Numbered from the stretch's first letter, positions 28,489 through 37,239 are shown. The stretch: 52,631 nucleotides of DNA from Paraburkholderia ferrariae NBRC 106233 (GCF_000685035.1 NZ_BAYB01000049.1:1-52631); one strand, 5' to 3'. The notes: generated by a model not told the origin, from the letters alone. A program made the numbers and translations.

Positions 28489-28507
28489 TTCCGCTGGGAG
28501 AGAGCCC

Positions 28508-29536
28508 TTACGCGGCCGTCTTGCGCCGTTCGCTGCGGCCTGCGTCGCCGATGCCGGGCAGATCGCCCTCGGGCACGAGGCCGTCGCCGTGCGCGGTGTC
28601 CTCGGGGCCGCCCGAATGCTGGCGCACCGACCAGCTCACGCCCGCCACGAGCAGCACGATGGCCGCCACTTCCAGCACCCGCGGCAGGCGGTGGTCGTAG
28701 ATGAAGCCGTAGAGCAGGGCAAAGAGCGTCTCGAACACGATCATCTGGCCCGAGAGGGTGAGCGGCAGGCGCTTGGCCGCGGCGTTCCAGAGGCCGTTGC
28801 CAAGCCACGACGCGCCGATGGCGAGGACGAGGTTGAGCTGCCAGAACGTCGTCCAGCGCGACGCCGCCACGCTGTCCTGAACCACGCCGGCAGGCAGCAC
28901 GAGGATCGCGAGCCACAGCAGGCCGCCGAGCGCGCCCGTCACCACGCCCCAGAGCACCGACCATTCGTTGCCGCTGAAATGCGCGTTGCGATGCAGATAG
29001 CGCGCGTTTTCGACGGCGAACCACGTCCAGCAGACGAGCGCCCCCACCGCGCAGCCGATGCCCGCGATCTTCGTCGCCACGCTCACGCCCGAGGCGGCGC
29101 TGCCGGCGGCCGTAAAGACATCGACGTTGATGCAGACGATGCCGGCCGCGATCATGGCAAGCGGCCAGACGAGGCGTGCGAGCGGCACCGCGCCGTGGTC
29201 GCGCCGGCCGAGCAGCGTCACGGTCACGGGCAGCACGCCGACGATCAGCGAAGCCGGTGCGATGCCGACGAGGTGGATCGCAGTGGCAAGAAACAGGTAG
29301 TAGAGCAGGTTGCCCATAAAAGCGAGCTTCACGAGCGCGACGAGGTCGGCGCGCGTGAGGCGCGGCCATACGCGGCGCAGCATCGGCAGGAGCGCCGCCA
29401 GCGAGACGAGGCCATACATCACGTAGCGCCCCGCGCTCAGGAGCAGGGGCGAAAACTCCGGCAACTGGCGCGGCACGACGAACACGGTGCCCCATAACGC
29501 GCCGGCAAGCACGCCGTACAACACTCCACGCTGCAT
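28508..29536 (-). CDS. DMT-superfamily (EmrE/EamA-like) transporter
   Basis: 342-aa integral membrane protein with about ten hydrophobic spans, beginning RGVLYGVLAGALWGTVFVVP, the typical first-span motif of the drug/metabolite exporters. The fold has two repeats of five helices. The C-terminal 35 residues are hydrophilic and probably cytoplasmic. GGGAG precedes ATG 29536. Substrate unknown; it could be an amino acid, metabolite or drug. It stands alone on the minus strand. Confidence 0.8.
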   Translation of the reverse strand: MQRGVLYGVLAGALWGTVFVVPRQLPEFSPLLLSAGRYVMYGLVSLAALLPMLRRVWPRLTRADLVALVKLAFMGNLLYYLFLATAIHLVGIAPASLIVGVLPVTVTLLGRRDHGAVPLARLVWPLAMIAAGIVCINVDVFTAAGSAASGVSVATKIAGIGCAVGALVCWTWFAVENARYLHRNAHFSGNEWSVLWGVVTGALGGLLWLAILVLPAGVVQDSVAASRWTTFWQLNLVLAIGASWLGNGLWNAAAKRLPLTLSGQMIVFETLFALLYGFIYDHRLPRVLEVAAIVLLVAGVSWSVRQHSGGPEDTAHGDGLVPEGDLPGIGDAGRSERRKTAA

Positions 29537-29740
29537 TTTCGAATGCTCCCATCGATCTGACTGGCCGCGAGCTTAACGGGGCGCCGGCCGGGTGTCTTGT
29601 TTCATCCTGCACCGGCATGCAAAGGGCCGGACCCTGGGGGGCCGGAAAGGGCCCGGAAAATCCCGCGCGCGAACGGCCGCGTTTACCGAAATCGCCGCTA
29701 AGCTACTGTTGATACTGATGATTTCCAGGGCGCTATCCCG

Positions 29741-29746
29741 TATAAT
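29741..29746 (+). promoter_or_regulatory. -10 box of the guaB promoter
   Basis: Consensus TATAAT at 29741-29746, 26 bp before the guaB ATG, giving a short leader of about 20 nt. The only good -35-like hexamer, TTGATA at 29709-29714, is too far away (26-bp spacer). The promoter may therefore be weak at -35 or depend on an activator. Confidence 0.5.
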
Positions 29747-29772
29747 CTGCTTTTGCGCCTATAGGATTTGCC

Positions 29773-31233
29773 ATGCGTCTGATCCAGAAAGCACTCACGT
29801 TCGATGACGTGCTCCTCGTCCCCGCCTTCTCCGACGTTCTCCCGCGCGATACCAGCCTGAAGACCCGGCTGACCCGCAATATCTCCGTGAACATTCCGCT
29901 CGTCTCGGCCGCCATGGATACGGTGACCGAAGGCCGTCTCGCCATTGCGATGGCGCAGCAGGGCGGCGTCGGCATCGTCCACAAGAACCTCACGCCCGCC
30001 GAGCAGGCGCGTGAAGTGGCGAAGGTGAAGCGTTTCGAGTCGGGCGTGGTGCGCGATCCGATCACGATTCCGCCGCAGATGAAGGTGCGCGACGTGATCG
30101 CCCTGTCGCAGCAGCATGGCATTTCGGGCTTCCCCGTGGTGGAAGGCGCGCAGTTGATCGGCATCGTCACGAACCGCGACCTGCGCTTCGAAACGCGCCT
30201 GGACGAGCCGGTACGCACCATCATGACGCCGCGCGAGCGCCTCGTGACGGTCAAGGAAGGCACGCCGCTCACCGAAGCCAAGGCGCTCATGCACAGCCAC
30301 CGCCTCGAGCGCGTGCTGGTCGTCAACGACGCCTTCGAACTGCGCGGCCTCATGACCGTGAAGGACATCACCAAGCAGACCGAACACCCGGCCGCCTGCA
30401 AGGACGAGCATGGCAAGCTGCGCGCGGGCGCGGCCGTGGGCGTGGGCCCGGACAACGAAGAGCGCGTCGAGTTGCTGGTGCAGGCCGGCGTGGACGTCAT
30501 CGTGGTCGATACGGCGCACGGCCACAGCAAGGGCGTGCTCGAACGCGTCCAGTGGGTCAAGCGCAACTTCCCGCACGTCGAAGTGATCGGCGGCAACATC
30601 GCGACGGCCGACGCCGCGCGCGCGCTCGTGGAGTACGGCGCGGACGGCGTGAAGGTCGGCATCGGCCCGGGCTCGATCTGCACGACGCGGATCGTCGCCG
30701 GCGTGGGCGTGCCGCAGATCAGCGCGATCGCCAACGTGTCGGAAGCACTCAAGGGCACCGGCGTGCCGTGCATTGCCGACGGCGGCGTGCGCTACTCGGG
30801 CGACGTCTCCAAGGCGCTCGCGGCCGGCGCGAACGCCGTGATGATGGGCAGCATGTTCGCGGGCACCGAAGAGTCGCCGGGCGACGTGTTCCTCTACCAG
30901 GGCCGCCAGTACAAGTCGTACCGCGGCATGGGCTCGGTCGGCGCGATGAAGGACGGCGCCGCGGACCGCTACTTCCAGGACAACTCGGCGAACATCGACA
31001 AGCTCGTGCCGGAAGGCATCGAAGGCCGCGTTGCCTACAAGGGCTCGGTCAACGCGATCCTGTTCCAGTTGATCGGCGGCGTGCGCGCCTCGATGGGCTA
31101 CTGCGGCTGCCGCACGATCGACGAAATGCACGAGAAGGCGGCGTTCGTCGAGATCACGTCGGCGGGCATGCGCGAGTCGCATGTTCACGATGTCCAGATC
31201 ACCAAGGAAGCGCCCAACTACCACGTGGACTGA
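29773..31233 (+). CDS. guaB: Inosine-5'-monophosphate dehydrogenase
   Basis: NAD-dependent, rate-limiting step from IMP to XMP. 486 aa. Catalytic barrel with the Cys loop GPGSICTTRIVAGVGVP, interrupted by a pair of CBS domains (about residues 95-205) that bind purine nucleotides. The flap carries EGRVAYKGSV. It is the first gene of guaB - membrane protein - guaA. Confidence 0.97.
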   Translation: MRLIQKALTFDDVLLVPAFSDVLPRDTSLKTRLTRNISVNIPLVSAAMDTVTEGRLAIAMAQQGGVGIVHKNLTPAEQAREVAKVKRFESGVVRDPITIPPQMKVRDVIALSQQHGISGFPVVEGAQLIGIVTNRDLRFETRLDEPVRTIMTPRERLVTVKEGTPLTEAKALMHSHRLERVLVVNDAFELRGLMTVKDITKQTEHPAACKDEHGKLRAGAAVGVGPDNEERVELLVQAGVDVIVVDTAHGHSKGVLERVQWVKRNFPHVEVIGGNIATADAARALVEYGADGVKVGIGPGSICTTRIVAGVGVPQISAIANVSEALKGTGVPCIADGGVRYSGDVSKALAAGANAVMMGSMFAGTEESPGDVFLYQGRQYKSYRGMGSVGAMKDGAADRYFQDNSANIDKLVPEGIEGRVAYKGSVNAILFQLIGGVRASMGYCGCRTIDEMHEKAAFVEITSAGMRESHVHDVQITKEAPNYHVD

Positions 31234-31239
31234 TCGCCC

Positions 31240-31965
31240 ATGAAGCCGCTGCTGCGCGTTGTGCTGATTGTCGATGCGTTGATGTTGCTGGGTTTCGGAG
31301 TGCTGTTCCTGCTGACTCCGTGGGCCTCGCTCTTCGACGCGCTGCAGCTGGTGCAGCCGCAGCCGGCGTTCGTCGGACAGGTGTTCGGCGTGGTGCTGCT
31401 GGGTTTTGCGTGGCTGGCCGCGCGCGCGGCGTTCGACGGAGCGATGACCGCGCCGGTCGGCCGGGTGGCGGGCCATCTCGACTGGATTGCCGGCGTGCTG
31501 CTGCTGGTCTGGCTGATCGGGCTGCATACGCCGCGGCTCACGGGTTTCGGCCAGTTGCTGGCGGGTGCCCTGGGCGCCTGGTTGATACTGGTGGGGTTCG
31601 GGCTGGCGCGCCTCGCCGCGGCGGTCAGGCGGCGCGAGAAGGCGCTTGCGGCCGAAGCCGCAGCAGCGGAGCGCGACGCACGCGACGCAGCAAAGCGCGA
31701 GCGCCGGCAGGAGCCCGTCACTTACGCGGCGCCGGTATTCGCCGGTGTGGCGGCGCCTGCAACCTCTGCGGTTGCGGCGCCAGTAGAGCCGCCCGTCGAG
31801 CGCGCTGCGCCGCCTGTGCCAGCGTCAGTATCGGAACCCGCGTCGTCGCCTGCATCGCCCGTGGCGCCCCTCGCAGGGAGCCACACCACGGTGGAAGCCG
31901 AAGCGGCGCGCCGCGCGGCCCGCGACGAGGCTGCCGGCGCACCGAGGCCGCCGCTTCGTGGCTGA
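31240..31965 (+). CDS. Membrane protein of unknown function between guaB and guaA
   Basis: 241 aa, starting 6 bp after guaB and therefore probably co-translated. Four hydrophobic spans (about residues 5-27, 45-65, 80-98, 105-125) are followed by a charged coiled-coil stretch rich in Ala, Glu and Arg. A Pro/Ala/Val-rich tail likely to be disordered completes it. I do not recognise a characterised family. Its place between the two GMP-synthesis genes may only reflect operon structure and does not by itself imply a purine role. Confidence 0.75.
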   Translation: MKPLLRVVLIVDALMLLGFGVLFLLTPWASLFDALQLVQPQPAFVGQVFGVVLLGFAWLAARAAFDGAMTAPVGRVAGHLDWIAGVLLLVWLIGLHTPRLTGFGQLLAGALGAWLILVGFGLARLAAAVRRREKALAAEAAAAERDARDAAKRERRQEPVTYAAPVFAGVAAPATSAVAAPVEPPVERAAPPVPASVSEPASSPASPVAPLAGSHTTVEAEAARRAARDEAAGAPRPPLRG

Positions 31966-32127
31966 GCGGCCCTGGATGCCCCGACAGCCCGCTGCCCCAG
32001 CCGCCTTGCGCCCGCACCCTGGTCTTGACTGCCGTTCGAAGGGCGGCCGTTCGCTTTCCTTATTCACGCTGCGTGCCTTAAGCGCGCGGCTTTCCGTATC
32101 CGTTCTTTTTAGGTCTCGTCCGCTGCC

Positions 32128-33711
32128 ATGCACGACAAAATCCTGATTCTCGACTTCGGTTCGCAAGTCACCCAACTCATCGCGCGCCGCGTGCGCGAAG
32201 CGCACGTCTACTCGGAAGTGCATCCGTACGATGTGGATGACGCGTTCATTCGCGACTTCGCGCCCAAGGGCATCATCCTCTCGGGCGGCCCGAACTCGGT
32301 CACGACCTCCGACACACCGCGCGCCCCGCAGGCCGTGTTCGAACTGGGCGTGCCGGTGCTCGGCATCTGCTACGGCATGCAGACGATGGCCGAGCAACTG
32401 GGCGGCAAGGTCGATAACGGCCACCTGCGCGAATTCGGTTACGCCGAAGTGCGCGCGCGCAACCACACGAGCCTGCTCGAAGGCATCGAAGATTTTCAGA
32501 CGCCGGAAGGCCACGGCATGCTCAAGGTCTGGATGAGCCACGGCGACAAGGTCACCGACATGCCGGAAGGCTTCAAGCTCATGGCCTCGACCGAGTCGTG
32601 CCCGATCGCCGCGATGGCCGACGAAGCGCGCCACTTCTACGGCCTGCAATGGCATCCGGAAGTCACGCACACCGTGAAGGGCCGCGCGATGCTCGAACGC
32701 TTCGTGCTCGGCATCTGCGCGGCGAAGGCCGACTGGGAGATGGGCCACTACATCGAAGAGGCCGTCGAGACCATCCGCAAGCAGGTGGGCGACGAGCATG
32801 TGATCCTGGGCCTTTCGGGCGGCGTGGATTCGTCGGTGGCGGCGGCGCTGCTGCATCGCGCGATTGGCGACCAGTTGACCTGCGTGTTCGTCGATCACGG
32901 CCTCTTGCGCCTGAACGAAGCCGAGCAGGTGATGAAGACGTTCGCCGAGAACCTCGGCGTGAAGGTGATTCACGTGGACGCGAGCGGGCCGTTCCTCTCG
33001 AAGCTCGCCGGCGTAACGGATCCGGAAGCGAAGCGCAAGATCATCGGCGCGGAATTCGTCGAAGTGTTCCAGGCCGAAGCGGGCAAGCTCACCGACGCGA
33101 AGTGGCTCGCCCAGGGCACGATCTATCCGGACGTGATCGAATCGGCGGGCAAGGGCAAGAACGCCGCGCACACGATCAAGAGCCACCACAACGTGGGCGG
33201 CCTGCCGGAGACGCTGAATCTCAAGCTGCTCGAACCGCTGCGCGAACTGTTCAAGGACGAGGTGCGCGAATTGGGCGTGAAGCTAGGCTTGCCGCACGAG
33301 ATGGTGTATCGCCATCCGTTCCCGGGCCCGGGCCTGGGCGTGCGGATTCTCGGCGAAGTGAAGCGCGAATTCGCCGACCTGCTGCGCCGTGCGGACGCGA
33401 TTTTCATCGAGACGCTGCGCAACACCATCGACAAGGAAACGGGCAAGTCGTGGTACGACCTGACGAGCCAGGCGTTCGCGGTGTTCCTGCCGGTGAAGAG
33501 CGTGGGCGTGATGGGCGACGGGCGCACGTATGAGTACGTGGTGGCGCTGCGTGCGGTGCAGACGCAGGATTTCATGACCGCGCATTGGGCACATCTGCCG
33601 CATGAACTGCTGGGGCATGTGTCGAACCGGATTATTAATGAGGTGCGTGGGATTAATCGGGTTGTGTACGATATTTCGGGGAAGCCGCCGGCGACGATTG
33701 AGTGGGAGTGA
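32128..33711 (+). CDS. guaA: GMP synthase (glutamine-hydrolysing)
   Basis: Converts XMP to GMP. 527 aa. N-terminal class I glutamine amidotransferase with nucleophile Cys in GICYGMQTMAE and the His in LQWHPEVTHT. The ATP pyrophosphatase P-loop LGLSGGVDSSVAAAL and the C-terminal dimerisation domain ending PPATIEWE follow. The last 30-odd codons use ATT, GGG and AAT heavily, unlike the ATC, GGC and AAC of the rest. An integrase gene follows, so this 3' end is the likely island attachment site. The protein is intact. Confidence 0.97.
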   Translation: MHDKILILDFGSQVTQLIARRVREAHVYSEVHPYDVDDAFIRDFAPKGIILSGGPNSVTTSDTPRAPQAVFELGVPVLGICYGMQTMAEQLGGKVDNGHLREFGYAEVRARNHTSLLEGIEDFQTPEGHGMLKVWMSHGDKVTDMPEGFKLMASTESCPIAAMADEARHFYGLQWHPEVTHTVKGRAMLERFVLGICAAKADWEMGHYIEEAVETIRKQVGDEHVILGLSGGVDSSVAAALLHRAIGDQLTCVFVDHGLLRLNEAEQVMKTFAENLGVKVIHVDASGPFLSKLAGVTDPEAKRKIIGAEFVEVFQAEAGKLTDAKWLAQGTIYPDVIESAGKGKNAAHTIKSHHNVGGLPETLNLKLLEPLRELFKDEVRELGVKLGLPHEMVYRHPFPGPGLGVRILGEVKREFADLLRRADAIFIETLRNTIDKETGKSWYDLTSQAFAVFLPVKSVGVMGDGRTYEYVVALRAVQTQDFMTAHWAHLPHELLGHVSNRIINEVRGINRVVYDISGKPPATIEWE

Positions 33712-34018
33712 TTGGACGTCCGGCATCGGCCGGCACCCACTGGCAGTAAAATACCCCTAAGCCCGCGATTTTGCGGGCTTTTTTGTGCTTGTGTCTGGCA
33801 ATGGCTGGCACCTTTCGGCATCCTCAAGCACGGTTTTTTTATGGCATAGATGGTGGTATCGTTTCGACGTGATGCCATGATGTGCCGCTGATACCATGTG
33901 CCCGCCTCACGGGGAGGCATGGTATTGATTCTGTATAACGTATTGATTTTATGCGTTTTTGCTCCAGAATTGGACGGCGCTCGGATCATGGTATTTGAAC
34001 GGAATCTGAGCACGGATC
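33712..34018. other. Left island boundary (attL) region between guaA and the integrase
   Basis: 307 bp with lower GC than the core and no gene. It holds the guaA terminator and then a cluster of short repeats of the form CATGGTAT: 33918-33925 and 33987-33994 on the plus strand, its complement ATACCATG at 33891-33898, and a related GTGGTATC at 33853-33860. CGGATCATG occurs twice (33982-33990, 34013-34021). A TATAAC box near 33934 could drive the integrase. Confidence 0.55.
33759..33784 (+). terminator. Terminator after guaA
   Basis: AAGCCCGC (33759-33766) / GCGGGCTT (33773-33780) followed by a T-tract to 33784. Confidence 0.9.
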
Positions 34019-35230
34019 ATGCTGACCGATACCAAGTTGCGCAACATCAAGCCGAAGGACAAGCTCTACAAGGTGAATGACCGTTACGGCCTCTATGTGG
34101 CCGTAACGGCGGCCGGGGCGATCTCGTTCCGCTACAACTACTCGATCCACGGCAGGCAAGAGACCGTCACCTTCGGCCGCTACGGTGCCGGCGGCATTAC
34201 CCTGGCGGAAGCCCGCGAGCGGCTGAGCGAGGCCAAGAAGATGATTGCGGCCGGGAAGTCGCCAGCAAAGGAGAAGGCGCGGGACAAGGCCCGCGTCAAG
34301 GACGCCGAGACATTCGGAGCCTGGGCGGAAAAGTGGCTGCGGGGCTACCAAATGGCCGAGTCAACTCGCGACATGCGTCGCTCGGTCTTCGAGCGGGAGC
34401 TGAAGCCGAAATTCGCCAATCAGAAGTTGATAGAGATCACCCACGAGGATCTGCGGGCGCTGACCGATGCTATCGTGGAGCGAGGCGCACCGGCAACCGC
34501 GGTGCATGCGCGTGAGGTAGTGTTGCAGGTCTATCGTTGGGCCATAGAGCGCGGCCAGAAGGTCGAGAACCCGGCAGAGCTGGTGCGACCAACATCCATC
34601 GCCAGGTTTGAGCCGCGCGACCGTGCGCTGATACCCGAAGAAATCGGCTTGATGTACCAGTACATAGAGCGCATCGGCACGACGCCATCCATCCGAGCGG
34701 CCGCCAAGCTGCTGCTGCTGACGATGGTGCGCAAGAGCGAACTGACCAACGCGACGTGGAGCGAGATCAGTTTCAGTGACGCGCTTTGGACGATCCCAAA
34801 GGAGCGGATGAAGCGACGCTATCCGCACTTGGTGTTCCTATCCCGGCAGGCACTGGATATCTTCATTGCCCTGAAAACCTTCGCTGGTGGTTCGGACTAC
34901 GTGCTGCCGTCGCGGTATGACTCGGATTTACCCATGAGCAGCGCCACGCTTAATCAGGTGCTGACGCTGACGTACCGGCTGGCGCAGAAGGAGGGGAAGT
35001 CGCTCGCCAAGTTCGGGCCACATGATTTGCGGCGAACGGCCAGCACGCTCCTACATGAGGCCGGCTACAACACGGACTGGATCGAGAAGTGCTTGGCGCA
35101 CGAGCAGAGGGGAGTTAGGGCCGTATACAACAAGGCCGAGTATCGCGAACAGCGCACGGCGATGTTGCAGGACTGGGCGGACATGATCGACGAGTGGACG
35201 TTGAAACAGCCGAAGGGGCTAGCCAGTTGA
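34019..35230 (+). CDS. int: P4-type tyrosine recombinase / island integrase
   Basis: 403-aa site-specific recombinase. The N-terminal DUF4102-type arm-DNA-binding domain (MLTDTKLRNIKPKDKLYKV... GRYGAGGITLAEARERL) is followed by a core-binding SAM-like domain. The catalytic domain shows Arg in TMVRKSELTNATW, His and Arg in PHDLRRTASTLLHEAG, His in LAHEQRGVRAVYN and the nucleophile Tyr in VYNKAEYREQR. All key residues are present, so it is probably active. It points away from guaA, 307 bp downstream of it, as in known guaA-inserted islands. Codon use is less GC-biased than in the core. Confidence 0.93.
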   Translation: MLTDTKLRNIKPKDKLYKVNDRYGLYVAVTAAGAISFRYNYSIHGRQETVTFGRYGAGGITLAEARERLSEAKKMIAAGKSPAKEKARDKARVKDAETFGAWAEKWLRGYQMAESTRDMRRSVFERELKPKFANQKLIEITHEDLRALTDAIVERGAPATAVHAREVVLQVYRWAIERGQKVENPAELVRPTSIARFEPRDRALIPEEIGLMYQYIERIGTTPSIRAAAKLLLLTMVRKSELTNATWSEISFSDALWTIPKERMKRRYPHLVFLSRQALDIFIALKTFAGGSDYVLPSRYDSDLPMSSATLNQVLTLTYRLAQKEGKSLAKFGPHDLRRTASTLLHEAGYNTDWIEKCLAHEQRGVRAVYNKAEYREQRTAMLQDWADMIDEWTLKQPKGLAS

Positions 35231-35264
35231 AATCTGCGGTTCGACAGCCAGGGAGGCCGTACCG

Positions 35265-35783
35265 ATGGACACACACTATGTTTATTTAATCGCCTGCCGC
35301 GGTGAAAGCAAGATCTACGTAAAGCTCGGTCTGACATCAAGCATTCAGCGTCGCCTGTCAAACATTCAGACCGGATGCCCGCATTCGATAACGCATGCTT
35401 TCATTGTGCGGTCCGCGCATCGCGAAGAAGTTGAAGGCCTAGAAAAGCTTCTGCACGTTCTTTTAGAACCAGAATGCCTTCGTGCGGAGTGGTACGAGGG
35501 GACGGAGAGATTTTTTGGAACGCTTGATGCTGTGCTTTCGCGAGTAAATGAAGGCGGATTCACCCACGAAGAGCTTTGGGACACGCCGGACTTCGTAGGT
35601 TCGGAGTTCGAAATCATGCTGCATCGACACGAGTTCCAGTTCTTAAGAATCCAGCTACCAATTCGAAAGGGGCGCGATCCGATTGAGAACGCTCAAAACG
35701 CGAGTCCAGCAGAGATTGCAGACAGCTTGATGCGAGAGCTGTCTACGCCCTTGCTGCGGCTAGCCGTCGAACTCCAGCAGTAA
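35265..35783 (+). CDS. GIY-YIG-like nuclease-domain protein (T5orf172/Mug113 type)
   Basis: 172 aa. The first 90 residues match the T5orf172/Mug113 form of the GIY-YIG fold: YVYLIACRGES, KIYVKLGLTSSIQRRLSNIQ with the catalytic-type Arg, QTGCPHSITHAF, a helix with Glu (EVEGLEKLLH), and AEWYEGTERFF. The rest has no recognised domain. GGAGG precedes the ATG. It has markedly lower GC than the core and lies directly behind the integrase, so it is island cargo. A role in DNA processing or defence is possible but unproven. Confidence 0.65.
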   Translation: MDTHYVYLIACRGESKIYVKLGLTSSIQRRLSNIQTGCPHSITHAFIVRSAHREEVEGLEKLLHVLLEPECLRAEWYEGTERFFGTLDAVLSRVNEGGFTHEELWDTPDFVGSEFEIMLHRHEFQFLRIQLPIRKGRDPIENAQNASPAEIADSLMRELSTPLLRLAVELQQ

Positions 35784-35981
35784 GTTGCGCGTTGCTCGAG
35801 CGTCGAGGCATTGCCTCGGATTTCATTGACACTTGAGGGGCGCAGCATTTTAGCCGCTAAAAAGCGTAGCAGAGCTAAAGCCAGGACGCATGGCCTGAGT
35901 GCCCGACGACTTCCGTGCCTAGAGGTGGCCTCGCTCGTTTGGACAGTCTTCTGAGATTTTTAAGTGGAACATCCGAGGCGA

Positions 35982-36812
35982 TCATGCTGCCGTTTTGATC
36001 GCAGGCAGCGTCGCGAAGTATGCCTCATCCGGCGTGCGATCCGCCAGGCTCGAATGAGGCCGCTTCCGGTTATACAACTCGATGTATTCGCCGATGGAGC
36101 GCCGGGCATGGCTGACCGACTCGTAGGCTTTCAGATACACCTCCTCGTACTTGATGCTGCGCCACACTCGCTCGACGAACACGTTGTCGCGCCAGCAACC
36201 CTGGCCGTCCATCGACAGCCGGATGCCTCGGCTCAGCACAGCCTCGGTGAACCCGCCCGCCGTGAACTGGCTGCCCTGGTCGGTGTTCACGATGTCGGGC
36301 AGCCCATAGCGGGCAAACGCTTCTTCCAGCGCCTCGACAGCATGCATGGCTTCCAGCGTGATGGCGACACGGTGGGCGAGCACTTTGCGGCTCGCCCAGT
36401 CCACCACTGCCGTCAGGTACACGAAGCCGCGTGTCATCGGAATGTAGGTCGTGTCGAGCGCCCACGCCTGGTTGGCCCGCTCGATCTTCAGGCCACGCAG
36501 CAGATACGGCCAGGTTTTGTGCTGTGCGTTGCGGCGGCTCGTGTCCGGCTTGCAGTAGAGCGCCTCGACGCCCATGCGCTTCATCAGCGTGCGCACGCGA
36601 CGACGACCCACTTCATGGCCTTCCCGGCGCAACAGGCGCGCCAGCATCCGTGCTCCGGCAAATGGAAACTCCGTGTGCAGTTCGTCGATTCGTCGCATCC
36701 GCAACTGATCGGCCTCGCTGACCGGCTGCGGTCGGCAATACGCGCTCGATCTCGCGATGCCAACCAGCCGCGTCTGTTGCGAAACCGGCAGCGCATGCGT
36801 ACGGTCGATCAT
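35982..36812 (-). CDS. IS3-family transposase OrfB (DDE integrase)
   Basis: 276 aa. HTH_21-like N-terminal region (RMRRIDELHTEFPFAGARML) then an rve catalytic core. The first Asp is in WALDTTYIP, the second in VNTDQGSQF and the Glu in DNVFVERVWRSIKYEEVY. The end ELYNRKRPHSSLADRTPDEAY is typical of the family. It overlaps orfA in the -1 frame, so it is normally made as an OrfAB fusion by frameshifting. Confidence 0.93.
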   Translation of the reverse strand: MIDRTHALPVSQQTRLVGIARSSAYCRPQPVSEADQLRMRRIDELHTEFPFAGARMLARLLRREGHEVGRRRVRTLMKRMGVEALYCKPDTSRRNAQHKTWPYLLRGLKIERANQAWALDTTYIPMTRGFVYLTAVVDWASRKVLAHRVAITLEAMHAVEALEEAFARYGLPDIVNTDQGSQFTAGGFTEAVLSRGIRLSMDGQGCWRDNVFVERVWRSIKYEEVYLKAYESVSHARRSIGEYIELYNRKRPHSSLADRTPDEAYFATLPAIKTAA

Positions 36813-37117
36813 CGCTTTGCGCTCAGCAATCCCGACCTGGTGAGCGCGCCGCTTAAAAAATCATTCTCCAGCGTCAACTGGCCGATCTTCGCGTGCAGCG
36901 TTTTCACATCCACCGGTGGCTCGCTCGACGGCGTGCCTGCCGCGCCAAACACGTCTGCCGCGCGCTCCTGCAACTGCCGCTTCCATTCTGTGATCTGGTT
37001 CGGATGCACATCGAACTGCTGCGCCAGTTCGGCCAGCGTCCGCTCGCCTTTGACCGCTGCCAGTGCCACCTTCGCTTTGAACGCCGCTGAGTGCGTCCGT
37101 CGGGTTCTCTTCGTCAT
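36809..37117 (-). CDS. IS3-family transposase OrfA
   Basis: 102 aa. HTH of the HTH_Tnp_1 type: TRRTHSAAFKAKVALAAVKG, TLAELAQQFDVHPNQITEWK, followed by a leucine-zipper-like segment (DVKTLHAKIGQLTLENDFL). Binds the IS ends. Ends within the start of orfB. Confidence 0.93.
   Translation of the reverse strand: MTKRTRRTHSAAFKAKVALAAVKGERTLAELAQQFDVHPNQITEWKRQLQERAADVFGAAGTPSSEPPVDVKTLHAKIGQLTLENDFLSGALTRSGLLSAKR
36854..36860 (-). other. Programmed -1 frameshift heptamer of the IS3 element
   Basis: Minus-strand T TTT TTA in the orfA zero frame (GAT TTT TTA AGC). Slipping back one base enters the orfB frame and reads FFKRRAHQVGIAERKAMIDR straight into OrfB. Confidence 0.75.
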
Positions 37118-37239
37118 TTCCTCGATTCCTTTGCCAACATTATCGCTGGCGCAGGCCCCGGGCTATCCACTTATCCGGCTGTCCGAATTTGCGCGGCCAC
37201 CTCTCCGTCATGCGGCACCGCTTTTTACCGGAGACCGTC

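Larger units (their letters stand above)
35940..37185 (-). mobile_element. IS3-family insertion sequence, apparently complete
   Basis: About 1.25 kb holding orfA and orfB on the minus strand. The probable imperfect terminal repeats start GGACAG at 35941 and end CTGTCC at 37184; a further AAGTGGA motif recurs near both ends. Exact ends and target duplication could not be fixed by eye. No stop or frameshift damage is visible, so it may be active. Confidence 0.75.

Noticed and set aside
30552..32081. 509-codon plus-strand frame
   Set aside because: Out-of-frame shadow over guaB and the membrane protein.
35784..35939. TTTTAGC-C-GCTAAAA palindrome at 35848-35862 as attR
   Set aside because: It does not repeat the guaA 3' end, so it is not the island's right attachment site; it may be a terminator-like hairpin or chance.
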